Shown here: one piece after another, positions 1-12,899 of the stretch
Layout: the number at the start of each line of letters is the position of its first letter
Position numbering within the stretch: the stretch's first letter is position 1
NCBI RefSeq assembly: GCF_900156055.1
Contig: NZ_FTMQ01000002.1
Location: 930,001-994,000 of the forward strand
DNA: 64,000 bases
Direction: 5' to 3'
Source: Rhizobium sp. RU33A
Lineage (GTDB): Bacteria; Pseudomonadota; Alphaproteobacteria; Rhizobiales; Rhizobiaceae
The notes under the pieces: model-generated
Told to the model about the DNA's origin: nothing
Seen by the model: the letters and a program-made list of their open reading frames with translations, nothing else
Database searches by the model: none
Translations under genes and position numbers: made by a program

Positions 1-61
1 GAAAGGCCAGCCGCAGCTGGGTCACATAACGCAGGGATAGGTCAAGTCGTGTGCGTTTCAT
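1..61 (-). CDS. Possible N-terminus of an unidentified protein, cut by the window edge
   Basis: On the minus strand an ATG at position 61 opens a frame that stays open to the left edge, giving about 20 residues beginning MKRTRLDLSLRYV. No family can be recognised from so short a piece, and no convincing Shine-Dalgarno sequence precedes the ATG, so it may be chance. It lies just beyond the decayed MFS gene on the same strand. Confidence 0.25.
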   Translation of the reverse strand, partial: MKRTRLDLSLRYVTQLRLAF

Positions 62-179
62 CGTTCGCCGCTGTCATGATTTGAGACGAGGTCTTTCTTC
101 TCTAGCCGGGCCGCGCGCCGCCGGCATCCTTTTTTCTGCTGTTGAGAGCGGTTGCAGGTGGCTTTGAGTGCCGCACGGC

Positions 180-445
180 AGTGGGAAATGTCGCCGCACG
201 AAGCCACCCCTCAGCAAGACCTTGCGCCGACCGAAGCGGCCGCCCGGCGTGTCTGTTGTGTCGAGAAAGCCGGCGACCATGAAGACGGAGATGTCGTCGA
301 TCCGTAAGGCTAGGGGGCCGACGGATCGAGGTCGGGCAGGATCGCTGGCATGGCGAGAAACAGGACCGAGAGGTCCATCGAATAGATCAGGGAGGCAATC
401 GACAGGATGAAGAGGCCGATCCGATGTTGACTGATTGCGAGCATG
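180..445 (-). pseudogene. Remnant of an MFS (DHA2-type) multidrug transporter gene
   Basis: From the ATG at 445 the minus strand encodes a typical first transmembrane helix of a drug:proton antiporter (MLAISQHRIGLFIL, then YSMDLSVLFLAMPAILPDL and DPSAP). The frame then meets a TAG near 315. The next conserved block (DISVFMVAGFLDT, GGRFGRRKVLL), which matches the second helix and the loop 2-3 motif of this family, continues in another frame. Recognisable homology fades beyond about 180, so ten or more helices are missing. The ATG starts just after the stop of the SRPBCC gene, so the two were probably an operon. The gene is frameshifted and truncated and cannot make a transporter. Confidence 0.7.
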
Positions 446-449
446 GCCT

Positions 450-878
450 CTAGGCGCCAAGCTCCGCCACGAGCCGATCAAAGTTCTGTTCGTTCGCCGC
501 AGCAATGAAGCGCTCGATCTCGCGGTTTTCCGGCGTGTCGTCGAACTGCATGTGCCAGGTCATGCGTGTTCCCTCGGCCTCCGTGGCGAAGGTCACCTCG
601 AGCGTGAAGACATGCATCGGTTCATGGTGGAGGGCAAGTATGCGTGACGGCGCCTCAATCGCCTGAAAGGTCCAGCGATTGGCAAAGCCGGTGCCGTCGG
701 AATTTGTCATGGTGACGCGCCAGTCACCGCCGGGCGAAAAGTCGAAATGGGTGATTTCGTTGGTGAAGCCGTGCGGTCCCCACCAGCGGGCAAGGGTCAC
801 CGGGTCGGCGAAGGCGGCGAACAGGGTTTCGGCCGGAATGTCGATGATGCGTTCGGTGACAATGTGCAGCTTTTCCAT
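450..878 (-). CDS. SRPBCC (AHSA1/START-like) domain protein
   Basis: The 142-residue product is a single-domain member of the SRPBCC superfamily, close to the AHSA1/CalC-like group. It shows the N-terminal strand with ERIIDIPAETLF, the ARWWGPHGF motif typical of this group, and a C-terminal helix. Such proteins have a hydrophobic cavity and bind small ligands; they often sit beside an ArsR regulator or a transporter. The start at 878 (MEKLHIV) is preferred over the upstream in-frame codon at 899 because GGAGG lies about 8 bases before it. The downstream MFS gene in the same operon has decayed, so the present role of this protein is unclear. No ligand can be assigned. Confidence 0.85.
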   Translation of the reverse strand: MEKLHIVTERIIDIPAETLFAAFADPVTLARWWGPHGFTNEITHFDFSPGGDWRVTMTNSDGTGFANRWTFQAIEAPSRILALHHEPMHVFTLEVTFATEAEGTRMTWHMQFDDTPENREIERFIAAANEQNFDRLVAELGA

Positions 879-991
879 CAAAAACCTCCAGACGATCACA
901 GCTTGCCAAGATGGGAGGCTTCGCGTTTAACACGTGGCAGACCCGGCCGGATAGTCTCGCGACACGGCAGGGTTTGGGAGGGGTAATTCAG

Positions 992-1849
992 TTGCATTCG
1001 ACATTCGTACTGACCGCCGTCGCCATGCTGGCCTTCGCTGCCAATTCGCTCCTGGCGCGAGAAGCGCTCGGCACCGTGTCGATCGAGGCTGCGGGCTATA
1101 CCGCCGTCCGTATCGTTTCCGGGGCGCTGGTCCTTTACGGCCTGATGCGGCGCGGGCCGCTTCAGTCTGCATCGGTTGACAGACGCCTGCCGGGTGATTG
1201 GTGGGCGGCTGCGGCTCTTTTCGTTTATGCCATCGCCTTCTCCGCGGCCTATCTTTCGCTTGGGGCTGCGACCGGGGCGCTGATCCTCTTTTCGTCCGTC
1301 CAGGCGAGCATGCTGGCCTTCGGTCTTTTCAAGGGCGATCGGCCGAGCCTGCGGGAGGTGATCGGCTTTGCGATCGCTTTCGGCGCCTTCGTCTATCTCA
1401 TCCTGCCCGGCGTGGGACGACCGGATCTCGTCGGCAGCCTGCTGATGATCGCCTCGGGCATGGCTTGGGCTGTCTATACGCTGCGCGGTCGAGGCTCGCG
1501 CGATCCGATTGGCGAGACTGCCGGCAATTTCGTCCGGGCCTCCGCCTTTTGCCTGCCGCTGGCAGGATTCGCCCTGGTTTACGAGACGGCGACGCTCGCA
1601 GGCGTTCTCCTCGCCCTCGGGTCTGGCATCGTTGCGTCAGGGCTTGGCTATTCCGTCTGGTACAGAGCGTTGCGGGGGCTCACCACGTTTCAGGCGGCCC
1701 TCATTCAGCTGTCCGTCCCGGTCATTGCGGCGCTCGGTGCGATCCTCTTCCTCAATGAGCGGCTGACCCTGCATTTTGTCGTGGCGGCCGCTTTCGTCAT
1801 TGGCGGCATCGCCTTTGCTATTTTCGCCAAGCAGAAGCGGCAGGCCTGA
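992..1849 (+). CDS. EamA-family (DMT superfamily) inner-membrane transporter
   Basis: The product of about 285 residues has ten predicted hydrophobic segments in two EamA repeats. The first begins FVLTAVAMLAFAANSLL and the second carries a SGMAWAVYTL segment. The C-terminus ends in a short basic KQKRQA tail, as in exporters of amino acids and metabolites such as RhtA/YddG relatives. An ATG-like frame is open from 911, but the best start is a TTG at 992: GGGAGGGG lies about nine bases upstream, and the first helix follows at once, whereas the extra 27 residues are not membrane-like. It is divergent from the SRPBCC gene. The substrate is unknown. Confidence 0.85.
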   Translation: MHSTFVLTAVAMLAFAANSLLAREALGTVSIEAAGYTAVRIVSGALVLYGLMRRGPLQSASVDRRLPGDWWAAAALFVYAIAFSAAYLSLGAATGALILFSSVQASMLAFGLFKGDRPSLREVIGFAIAFGAFVYLILPGVGRPDLVGSLLMIASGMAWAVYTLRGRGSRDPIGETAGNFVRASAFCLPLAGFALVYETATLAGVLLALGSGIVASGLGYSVWYRALRGLTTFQAALIQLSVPVIAALGAILFLNERLTLHFVVAAAFVIGGIAFAIFAKQKRQA

Positions 1850-1870
1850 AAGCGCCGAGGTTCGGCTTGG

Positions 1871-2056
1871 TCAGTTGAAGAATTCGAGCAATCCCGAAAT
1901 GACCGTTGCGCCGCCGATGGGCGCGATGAACAGCAGGATGATGTTCAGCCCGACGATCCAGGCCAGGGCCTTCTGCTGGCGCGGCGTCAGAGGCTCCGGC
2001 CCCCGGCTCGGTGGTGGCTCTGGCGGCGGCGTGTAGTTCTTGAGATCGAGAAACAT
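1871..2056 (-). CDS. Small conserved membrane protein of unknown function
   Basis: This 61-residue protein has a proline-rich N-terminal half (NYTPPPEPPPSRGPEPLTP) facing one side of the membrane. It is followed by QQKALAWIVG and a single transmembrane stretch of about 20 residues ending near the C-terminus (ISGLLEFFN). It is convergent with the EamA gene, with stop codons about 20 bases apart. I recognise no named family. Codon usage is normal for the region and similar short proteins occur in rhizobia, so it is probably a real gene. The Shine-Dalgarno is weak. Confidence 0.6.
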   Translation of the reverse strand: MFLDLKNYTPPPEPPPSRGPEPLTPRQQKALAWIVGLNIILLFIAPIGGATVISGLLEFFN

Positions 2057-2216
2057 GACGGTTGACCTGTCTCGTCTGCCGGTCGGGGAGGATCGATCCC
2101 CTTAACATAGGCAGCGGAGACAGAGTTCAATGTGTGACACGAGGGACCAGTCACTGTTCAGAGTGTGATGTCTATCCGGCGCCCTTGGCGAAGCTACGTC
2201 TATTTTGCGTGAAAAC

Positions 2217-2248
2217 AAAATCGCCGCATCTGGAGATGCGACGATTTT
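2217..2248 (-). terminator. Rho-independent terminator downstream of carB
   Basis: A 14-base inverted repeat with one mismatch (2217-2230 and 2235-2248) encloses a four-base loop. Read on the minus strand the stem is followed by TTTTGTTTTC. It lies about 55 bases past the carB stop codon and is the likely end of the carB transcript. The rest of the gap 2057-2301 holds no gene I can support. Confidence 0.7.
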
Positions 2249-2301
2249 GTCGTTTCAATGCAGTATCAAGCTAAGCGCAGGACGGCTGAAGCGTGTTCGC
2301 C

Positions 2302-5784
<3,483 letters not shown>

Positions 5785-6033
5785 GGCTCTATCCGTTCTT
5801 TGACCTGCGCGAAAAACCGGCCTGGGTGAGGGAGGTCACCGGCCGGGCGCAGAGAGATGGTCTTTTCAGGCTAGAAGCGGCTTATAGGGAAATGTTGGTC
5901 GGGAAGGAACCCCATATTTGCAGCCTCCGACAGGAAAGTTGGGGAGGGACTTTGGCGCTCTCCTGGGGTGGCCGTCATACGCGCTTCGTGCAGGACGATT
6001 ACCGCAAGCGGATCAGACCCAAAGGACCTGCTC

Positions 6034-6753
6034 ATGACCATCCTGGAACTCCCCGACCATCTTCGTTTCTCCTCCCGCAGCCTCAATCCCGGGCCAATCC
6101 CGCATCATGGGATCCGCTACGATACCTCCGGCAGGTTTTTGACTGAGCGCGGCAATACCGTGGTCTGCCATCTGGTCGAGGGGTCGGAGTCTGCTGCTGC
6201 GATTCTCGAGGCTCGGACGCGTTACCCGTCGATGCCGGGTGCTGACAAACTCGCCTTCACTGCGCAGTCCAGCCTGCATATGACGCTCTTCCAGGGGGTC
6301 ATCGAGACGCGACGGGCGCTGCCCTACTGGCCGGGTGATGTGCCGGTCGAAACGCCGATCGACGACATGACGGGCATCTTCATGGATCGGCTGGCGCATT
6401 TCCGTTCAGGGCAAGCCTTCTCCGTCGAGGTGAAACACGCGACGCCGCTCGGGCTGGTCGTTGATGGGGTGACCGATGGCGACCGCGCCGCCCTCAAGGA
6501 CTGGCGCGACCGGCTCGCGGACCTCCTCGGCTACCGGCATCCGGACCACGAGACCTATGCCTTCCACATCACCTTTGCCTACATGATCGAGCGTTTCGAG
6601 GATGAGACGCTGTCGGCCTGGATTCCGTTTCTGGAGGAGGTTGCCGCAGACATTCGCCGTCGCGCTCCCGTCATCGAACTCAGGGCGCCGGCCTTCTGTG
6701 CCTTCGATGACATGAACCATTTCGAAGAGCTACTGGTCTTCGAGCCGGCTTGA
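6034..6753 (+). CDS. DUF1868 protein, 2H phosphoesterase-like
   Basis: The 239-residue protein carries two His-x-Thr motifs, LHMTLF (His82, Thr84) and FHITFAY (His178, Thr180), about 96 residues apart. This is the signature of the 2H phosphoesterase superfamily, whose members hydrolyse cyclic phosphodiesters or ligate RNA ends. The overall sequence matches DUF1868. The start at 6034 (MTILELPDH) is chosen because the 22 residues in front of it do not look conserved. It is divergent from carB and convergent with the chemoreceptor gene. The natural substrate is not known; both catalytic motifs are intact, so the enzyme is probably active. Confidence 0.8.
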   Translation: MTILELPDHLRFSSRSLNPGPIPHHGIRYDTSGRFLTERGNTVVCHLVEGSESAAAILEARTRYPSMPGADKLAFTAQSSLHMTLFQGVIETRRALPYWPGDVPVETPIDDMTGIFMDRLAHFRSGQAFSVEVKHATPLGLVVDGVTDGDRAALKDWRDRLADLLGYRHPDHETYAFHITFAYMIERFEDETLSAWIPFLEEVAADIRRRAPVIELRAPAFCAFDDMNHFEELLVFEPA

Positions 6754-6769
6754 GGCATGCCAGAACGAA

Positions 6770-6795
6770 AAATGGCGGGCCTAGGCCCGCCACTT
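6770..6795. terminator. Bidirectional terminator between convergent genes
   Basis: The perfect palindrome GGCGGGCCTAGGCCCGCC (6774-6791) is extended by nearly complementary A/T-rich flanks. It separates the 3' ends of the DUF1868 gene and the chemoreceptor gene. On the minus strand the stem is followed by ATTTTTCG, a usable T-tract. Confidence 0.7.
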
Positions 6796-6819
6796 CAAAC
6801 ATGTGTCTTTCAGGCGATC

Positions 6820-9198
6820 TCAGAATTCTTCCCATTCCGCGCCGCTTGGGGCGGGCTTGGCGCCCATAGCGGAGGCGATTTTGCTGGCAAGGGCGCGAGC
6901 CGGGGAGGCGACCGGGCGCGCCGTTTCGGCGACCGTTGCAGGACGAGACGGGGTCACCGGACGGGCCGCCGTTTGTGTAGGCGCGGTAAAGCTGCGAGCG
7001 GCAGGCGCCGATGACGCCTGCTGTCGCGGACCGGAGCCGAGGTTGAACTGGGCGAGACGGGCCGAGAGCGACTGCACTTCGGTGACCAGCGTGTGAGAGG
7101 CCGCATTGGTCTCTTCGACCATGGCAGCGTTCTTCTGGGTGCCCTGGTCCATGATGTTGACTGCGGCATTGATCTCGTGAAGGCCGGTCGACTGTTCGCG
7201 TGCGGCATCAACGATTGCATGGACGTTGGTGTTGATCTGCTGCACTTCGGCGACGATGGCGGAGAGGGCCTCTCCCGTCTCATCGACGAGCGAAACGCCA
7301 TGCTTGACCTGTTCGCCGGAGGCGGTGATCAGGGCCTTGATTTCCTTAGCTGCATTGGCCGAGCGCTGCGCGAGCTCGCGAACCTCCTGGGCGACGACGG
7401 CAAAGCCCTTGCCGGCTTCGCCTGCGCGGGCTGCCTCGACGCCAGCATTGAGGGCCAGCAGGTTGGTCTGGAAGGCGATCTCGTCGATCACGCCGATGAT
7501 GTTGGAGATCGACTGCGATGACTGTTCGATGGCGCTCATCGCATCGATCGCAGAGCGCACCACCTCACCGGATCGTTCGGCGCTTTCCTTGGTGCGGCTG
7601 ACCTGCTGGCCGGCCTCTTCGGCGCGCTGGGTCGATTCCTTGACGGAGCGGGTGATCTGCGAAAGAGCTGCGGATGTCTCCTCGACCGAGGCCGCCTGCT
7701 GTTCGGTGCGGCGCGCCAGATCGTCGGCGGCAGAGCGGATTTCGTTCGAGCCGTTCTCGATGGTGGTCGCGTTGTCGCGGAACGAGATCATTGCGGTGCG
7801 CAGCTTCTCGATCGAATCGTTGAAATTGCCGCGGATTTCGTCGAGGGCCGGCGAGAAAGGCTTTTCCAGACGGACGGTCATGTCGCCATCCGAAAGGCGG
7901 GCGAGGCCGGAGCGCAGTTCGTCGACCACGAGGCGGATTTCTTCCTCGCGAGCCTTATGGCCCTTGGAGCGTTCGACGCGTTCGATCTCTTCCTGCTCGT
8001 AGCGGGCCTCTGCTTCCTTCTCGAGCGCGACTTTCTTGCGGTTGCTGTCGAGAAGGACAGCGAGCGAGCGGGAGAGGTCACCCAACTCGTCCAAACGCTC
8101 CTTGTCGGTTAGTTCGACGTCGAGGCGACCGGCGGCAATGTCGGTGGTTTGGCCGATGACGCGGTTGATGCGACCGATAAAGCGGCGCGCGAGCAGCCAG
8201 CCAACGACAATGAGGATGATGGTGGCGCCGGCGATGATGAGGGCGGAGGTCCAGACGGTCTCCGTCAGGACACCGAGTACCGTCGCGCTCGGGACGGCGA
8301 CCACGACATTCCAGACGGCGCCGGGGACGGGCTCGATCGGGACGGCAATGGCCATGCGCTCGACGCCATCCTTGTCGACCATGGTGCCGACCGAACCGGG
8401 AGATTTCAGCAGGCCTTCCCAGGCGGCGGTATCGAGACCACTGTCCTTTAGCGCCTTGCCCATAGCCGCCTTGTCCGGATGGCTGACGAAGGCGTTGGCG
8501 GAGGAGAGGAGGGCGATATAACCGTCGCCCAGGGGGCGCTTGGCCGCGAGATCGGCGGCCGTCTTGTCGAGGTCGATGTCTGCGCCGACGTAGCCGAGTG
8601 CCTTGCCGTTCTCCATCACCGGGATCGAGATTGTCGTCATCAGGACGTCCTTGCCGTCCACCGGATAGACATAGGGCTCGAGCAGGACCGTCTTCCCGGT
8701 CTTGACCGGCAACTGGTAGTAGTCGCCGGCGCCCGGCTTGTCATAGTCGACCAGCACGTCGGTCTTGATCTCACCACCGGCGCGATAGATGTAGGGCACA
8801 AAGCGGCCGGTTTGATCGTGGACGGGTTTGCCGACGAATTCTGCATCCTCTCCATCGAAGGCATTGGGTTCCCAGCCTGTGGAGAGGCCGATGGCTCCCG
8901 GAAAGCCTTCAAGCGTCTTCGTCAGAACCGCCATGACGAGCTCGCGGTCGGCTATTCCTTGTTCTCTGAGGGCCGAGACCGAGTAGTCGAGGCCTGCGAC
9001 CATTTCATGGGCCACGCTCAGCGTGCGATTGACCTCGGCAGCGGCTTCAGAGGCTGCCGTCTGCATCTTGTCGATACCGGCGCCGCGGATCGCTCCATAG
9101 CTGATGCCAACCACTGTCGCTGCCACCCCAATGGTCGTCACGACGCCGAGTGCCACCGTCGAGAAGATGTTCCGGCTGGTTGCGGATTTGAATAACAT
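6820..9198 (-). CDS. Methyl-accepting chemotaxis protein with periplasmic dCache-type sensor
   Basis: The receptor of about 792 residues has an N-terminal membrane helix (about residues 14-35), a periplasmic sensor of roughly 270 residues that looks like a double Cache domain ([36 protein letters not shown]), a second helix ([14 protein letters not shown]) and HAMP segments. A cytoplasmic signalling domain follows, with the conserved hairpin tip [18 protein letters not shown]. The protein ends EWEEF, a pentapeptide of the kind that tethers the CheR/CheB adaptation enzymes. The start at 9198 (MLFKSATS) has GAGGG upstream; an in-frame ATG five codons earlier is possible. dCache sensors usually bind amino acids or organic acids, but the ligand cannot be inferred. 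The gene is monocistronic. Confidence 0.92.
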   Translation of the reverse strand: MLFKSATSRNIFSTVALGVVTTIGVAATVVGISYGAIRGAGIDKMQTAASEAAAEVNRTLSVAHEMVAGLDYSVSALREQGIADRELVMAVLTKTLEGFPGAIGLSTGWEPNAFDGEDAEFVGKPVHDQTGRFVPYIYRAGGEIKTDVLVDYDKPGAGDYYQLPVKTGKTVLLEPYVYPVDGKDVLMTTISIPVMENGKALGYVGADIDLDKTAADLAAKRPLGDGYIALLSSANAFVSHPDKAAMGKALKDSGLDTAAWEGLLKSPGSVGTMVDKDGVERMAIAVPIEPVPGAVWNVVVAVPSATVLGVLTETVWTSALIIAGATIILIVVGWLLARRFIGRINRVIGQTTDIAAGRLDVELTDKERLDELGDLSRSLAVLLDSNRKKVALEKEAEARYEQEEIERVERSKGHKAREEEIRLVVDELRSGLARLSDGDMTVRLEKPFSPALDEIRGNFNDSIEKLRTAMISFRDNATTIENGSNEIRSAADDLARRTEQQAASVEETSAALSQITRSVKESTQRAEEAGQQVSRTKESAERSGEVVRSAIDAMSAIEQSSQSISNIIGVIDEIAFQTNLLALNAGVEAARAGEAGKGFAVVAQEVRELAQRSANAAKEIKALITASGEQVKHGVSLVDETGEALSAIVAEVQQINTNVHAIVDAAREQSTGLHEINAAVNIMDQGTQKNAAMVEETNAASHTLVTEVQSLSARLAQFNLGSGPRQQASSAPAARSFTAPTQTAARPVTPSRPATVAETARPVASPARALASKIASAMGAKPAPSGAEWEEF

Positions 9199-9405
9199 GG
9201 GCCGTTCCCTCATGAGCCTATGACTGCGTTGCGGCAGACAGCGTCCGCCGCGCCGGTGTCCACCGGCCGTTTGAGCAGACTTTAGCCCGCCATGGTTAAG
9301 TAGGTGTTTATATTCGGGTGAGCCACTAAGTCCGATGGTGCTTGATCGACGTGTGGATTGACCGGAAGGTGAGGGTGTTCGAACGAGTCGGCCGTGGGGG
9401 AAGTA

Positions 9406-10893
9406 ATGGTGTTCAGGGATTATGCTGACTTCGACGGATTGGCTTTGGCCGACCTGATCAAGCGCAAAGAGGTTTCCGCCGGCGAGGTGCTGGAGGCGGC
9501 GATCACGCGGATCGATGCCGTCAATCCCAAGCTCAATGCGGTTGTCCGACCGCTCTTCGATAATGCGCGGCAGCGCGTCGCGAAGGTACTGCCGGACGGT
9601 CCGTTTTCCGGTGTTCCGTTTCTGGTCAAGGACCTATTGGCGCAGATTGACGGTGTGCCAACTGGCAATGGCAACCGGCTCTGGGCAACGCGGGTCGCAG
9701 AGGGCAATAGCGAATTGGTGAGCCGATGGGAGAGGGCCGGCCTCGTGATTGCCGGGCGCACCAACACGCCCGAATTCGGGCTGACGCCCTATACCGAACC
9801 GGGCGCGAATGGCCCGACACGCAATCCATGGGATCTCACGCGCACCCCTGGCGGCTCATCCGGCGGTTCGGGTGCGGCCGTCGCGTCCGGCATGGTACCG
9901 ATCGCCTCGGGTGGTGACGGGGGCGGGTCCATCCGTATCCCGGCGTCTGCGTGTGGGGTTTTCGGCATGAAGCCGACGCGCGGGCGAACACCGGCCGGTC
10001 CCTTCATCGGCGAGGCCTGGTCCGGTTTTGCCATCGAGCATGTGCTGACGCGCTCGGTGCGCGACAGCGCTGCCGTCCTTGACGTTACGCATGGAGCGGA
10101 TCGCGGTTCGCCCCATCCGCTGCCGACGTATGAAGGCACATTCCTAAAGGCCTGCCAGCGCGCGCCTGGAAAGCTGAAGATCGCGGTGTCGCGCCAGCCG
10201 ATGCTCGGCAAAGCGGTGGCGCCGGAGGTGAAGGCTGCCTTCGATGATACGGTAAAGCTTCTGGCCGATCTCGGACATGAGGTGAGCGAGGCGGCGCCTC
10301 CTGTGGAGCGCGAGGCCTTTTCCATGGCCTTCCTGACGGCTCTTGCCGGTGAGCTTCGCGCCGATATTGAATTCACAGCGAAGACCTTTGGGGTAAAGAT
10401 CCGTCCCGGGGACTATGACGCCTCCTCCTTCGGCATGGGGCTTCTCGGCGAAGGTTTTACCGCCTCAGACCTCATTACTGCCCATCGCTATCTCACGCTG
10501 TCGGCACGCTCCATCCTCGGTTTCTTCGAGGATGTCGACGTGCTGATGACGCCGGTGCTGTCGACCTTGCCGGTCAAGATCGGCGCCTTACAGCCGAGCG
10601 CCATCGAGAAGAAGCTCTTGACGGTGCTCGGCTATGTCGGCGGCGGCAGGCTATTGAAGAAGCTCGGGATTGCCGAGCAACTGGCGGCCCAGACCTTCGA
10701 GTTCATTCCCTGGACACCTGTCTTCAACGTCACCGGTCAGCCGGCCATGTCGGTTCCGACAGGCTGGTCGCCCGAGGGCTTGCCGATTGGCATGCAGTTC
10801 GTCGGTCGTTTCGCCGAGGAGGACACACTCTTTTCGCTTGCAGGCCAGCTTGAGCAGGCGCGGCCCTGGAAGGACAGACGCCCGCCACTCTGA
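9406..10893 (+). CDS. Amidase-signature family hydrolase
   Basis: The 495-residue protein belongs to the amidase signature family, which cleaves amides through a Ser-cisSer-Lys triad. The triad can be placed: Lys75 in FLVKDLL, cis-Ser151 in the glycine-serine loop GGSSGGSG, and nucleophile Ser175 in [11 protein letters not shown]. Spacing of 76 and 24 residues fits the family. Overall it resembles the 6-aminohexanoate-cyclic-dimer hydrolase (NylA)/general amidase branch rather than GatA, because no GatB/GatC neighbours are present. The start at 9406 (MVFRDYADF) has GGGGGAAG upstream; a GTG four codons earlier is also in frame. The substrate is unknown. The gene ends only 10 bases before the convergent alcohol dehydrogenase gene. 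Confidence 0.9.
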   Translation: MVFRDYADFDGLALADLIKRKEVSAGEVLEAAITRIDAVNPKLNAVVRPLFDNARQRVAKVLPDGPFSGVPFLVKDLLAQIDGVPTGNGNRLWATRVAEGNSELVSRWERAGLVIAGRTNTPEFGLTPYTEPGANGPTRNPWDLTRTPGGSSGGSGAAVASGMVPIASGGDGGGSIRIPASACGVFGMKPTRGRTPAGPFIGEAWSGFAIEHVLTRSVRDSAAVLDVTHGADRGSPHPLPTYEGTFLKACQRAPGKLKIAVSRQPMLGKAVAPEVKAAFDDTVKLLADLGHEVSEAAPPVEREAFSMAFLTALAGELRADIEFTAKTFGVKIRPGDYDASSFGMGLLGEGFTASDLITAHRYLTLSARSILGFFEDVDVLMTPVLSTLPVKIGALQPSAIEKKLLTVLGYVGGGRLLKKLGIAEQLAAQTFEFIPWTPVFNVTGQPAMSVPTGWSPEGLPIGMQFVGRFAEEDTLFSLAGQLEQARPWKDRRPPL

Positions 10894-10903
10894 CGGCCCC
10901 CGC

Positions 10904-11929
10904 TTACAGGCCTGGCACGACGAGCACCTTGACCTCGCCCGGCTGCGGCGGGTTGCTGACAACGTCGGGCGCATCATCGAGCGAGACCTTGCGCGAGATC
11001 AGCTTCTCGACCTTGATTTTGCCAGAGGCGATCAGGTCGGCTGCGCGGTGGTGGGTGAAGGGGTTCAAGAAGGAGGTGACCAGCTTCACCTCGCGGAAGA
11101 GCAGGTCGAAGGGCTCGATCGCCACCTTTTCACCCTGCGCCATCACACCGAGGATGACGGCGGTACCACCCGCACGCAAAAGCTTCGTCGCCTGAATGAC
11201 CGTTTCGCCGACGCCTGCGCATTCGAGGACGACGTCGACCCCGCCGGGAACTAGACCGGTCTCGCCGGAGATCTGCATGACGACATCGCCTAGCGCAGGG
11301 TCGACGCTGGCGGTTGCGCCGACCTCTTCGGCGAGCTTGCGGCGGGCGGCCTGGCGGGTCACGAGGATGACCGTGGCTGCGCCTGCCAAGCGGGCGAGCT
11401 GTACCGTGAGGAGGCCGATGACGCCACCGCCGAGCACGACGACCGAAGAGCCGGCCTTGATCTCGGCAAGATCGATGCCGTGCAGGCAGCAGGCAAGCGG
11501 TTCACAAAAGGCGCCGTGCATCGGGTCGAGGTCTGGCGGCAGGAGAAAGGCCTGTTTGTGGGGAACGACCACATAGTCAGCGAAACCGCCGTCGCGATGA
11601 ATGCCGATCGCTCTCAAGTTCCGGCAGAGATTGACCCGGCCGTTGACGCAGTGGCTGCAGCGGCCGCAGGCGATGTTAGGGTCCCCCGTGATGCGATCAC
11701 CGAGTTTGAAGCCGGTGACAGCGCTGCCGATCTCTTCGACGATGCCGCTGAATTCGTGGCCGAGGGTGACCGGTGGCGTGCAGGGGAATTCACCGTGGTA
11801 GAGATGCCGGTCGGTGCCGCAGACGCCGCAGGCTTCGACGCGCACCAAGAGATCATCCGGTCCGGCCTTTGGCTTTTCCACCTCCCGTGTGAAAAGCTGG
11901 CCCGTCGCCTCCAGTCGCATCGCCTTCAT
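10904..11929 (-). CDS. Zinc-dependent alcohol dehydrogenase family protein
   Basis: The 341-residue enzyme is a medium-chain dehydrogenase. Catalytic zinc ligands appear in EACGVCGTDRHLYHGE and TLGHEFSG. The structural zinc loop CGRCSHCVNGRVNLC has four cysteines. The NAD(P) Rossmann motif is GGGVIGLL. The closest groups are sorbitol/threonine-dehydrogenase-like polyol dehydrogenases. The start at 11929 (MKAMRLEATG) is preceded by GGGAGGAGCG; the much longer open frame upstream is only the antisense of the neighbouring GST gene. The 180-base gap to the divergent GST gene should hold both promoters. The substrate cannot be assigned. Confidence 0.92.
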   Translation of the reverse strand: MKAMRLEATGQLFTREVEKPKAGPDDLLVRVEACGVCGTDRHLYHGEFPCTPPVTLGHEFSGIVEEIGSAVTGFKLGDRITGDPNIACGRCSHCVNGRVNLCRNLRAIGIHRDGGFADYVVVPHKQAFLLPPDLDPMHGAFCEPLACCLHGIDLAEIKAGSSVVVLGGGVIGLLTVQLARLAGAATVILVTRQAARRKLAEEVGATASVDPALGDVVMQISGETGLVPGGVDVVLECAGVGETVIQATKLLRAGGTAVILGVMAQGEKVAIEPFDLLFREVKLVTSFLNPFTHHRAADLIASGKIKVEKLISRKVSLDDAPDVVSNPPQPGEVKVLVVPGL

Positions 11930-12109
11930 TCGTCGCTCCTCCCAAAGCACTGTCTGTCCTTGCAGATTTGCATGCAGGAGGAGGACTGCCAAGCCGTCAG
12001 CGCGTGCGATAGGTCTTCCCGTCACCGACAAAGTTGTGCTGTCAGCCTCGACGGCAGTCGGGGCGACCGCTAGACAGTTCAAGCAACGACAATCGAAGGG
12101 CCGTCTCTG

Positions 12110-12778
12110 ATGATCACTGTGCACTATCTCGACAACTCGCGCGCCCACCGCATTCTCTGGCTGCTTGAGGAGCTCGGGCTCGACTATCAGGTCAAGGTCT
12201 ATCATCGGACGAAGGAATACCTGGCGCCGAAGGAACTGAAGGCGGTGCATCCGCTCGGCAAGTCGCCGGTCATAGAGGACGGGGGGCGCGTGGTGGCGGA
12301 AAGTGGTGCGATCATGGAATATCTGATCGAGACCTATGGCGGGGAGGGGTTGCGCCCCGCCGCCGGCACCGAAGAGCGGCTTCGCTATCGCTACTGGATG
12401 CATTACGCCGAAGGATCGGCCATGCCGCTTCTGGTGATGAAGCTGATCTTTGCGCGCATTCCGGGGCAGGTGCCCTTCTTCATCCGGCCTGTGGCCAAAA
12501 TGATCAGCCTTGGCGTCTCGCGCAAGCTGCTTGACCCGCAGCTCTCCGACCATCTCGACCTCTGGATCAACGAAGTCGCTAGGGACGGCTGGTTCGCGGG
12601 GAGGGAATTTTCGGCCGCCGATATCGCGATGAGCTTTCCTGTCGAAGCCGGTCTGACCCGGATCGCCGGTGGCAAGGATGTGAGCGTGCTGAAAGGCTGG
12701 ATCGAGCGGATTCGCGCGCGACCGGCCTATCAACGCGCGCTGTCCCGGGGTGGGGACTACGGCTACGCCAAGAGCTGA
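12110..12778 (+). CDS. Glutathione S-transferase family protein
   Basis: The 222-residue protein has the GST N-terminal thioredoxin-like fold (MITVHYLDNSRAHRILWLLEE), the glutathione-binding cis-Pro/Glu-Ser region (GKSPVIEDGG and VAESGAIMEYL), and an all-helical C-terminal domain (FSAADIAMSFPVEAG). These enzymes conjugate glutathione to electrophiles or act as peroxidases in the cytoplasm. The serine in the DNSRAHR motif is the likely thiolate-stabilising residue. It is divergent from the alcohol dehydrogenase and about 120 bases upstream of the zinc metallopeptidase on the same strand. Confidence 0.92.
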   Translation: MITVHYLDNSRAHRILWLLEELGLDYQVKVYHRTKEYLAPKELKAVHPLGKSPVIEDGGRVVAESGAIMEYLIETYGGEGLRPAAGTEERLRYRYWMHYAEGSAMPLLVMKLIFARIPGQVPFFIRPVAKMISLGVSRKLLDPQLSDHLDLWINEVARDGWFAGREFSAADIAMSFPVEAGLTRIAGGKDVSVLKGWIERIRARPAYQRALSRGGDYGYAKS

Positions 12779-12899
12779 CAGACATTCGGTCGGCTCGTCG
12801 CTTGCCTTTCGTCAGAAGAATGTTGTCGGCTCTCTGGTGTCGTGGAACAGTTCGGCTATCTTCTCATTGTCAGGGGCAGATGCGTGGATGGAGAACATC

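Noticed and set aside
11930..12733. N-terminal extension of the alcohol dehydrogenase frame
   Set aside because: The extra 268 codons are the antisense of the GST gene; a good Shine-Dalgarno and the conserved N-terminus place the start at 11929.
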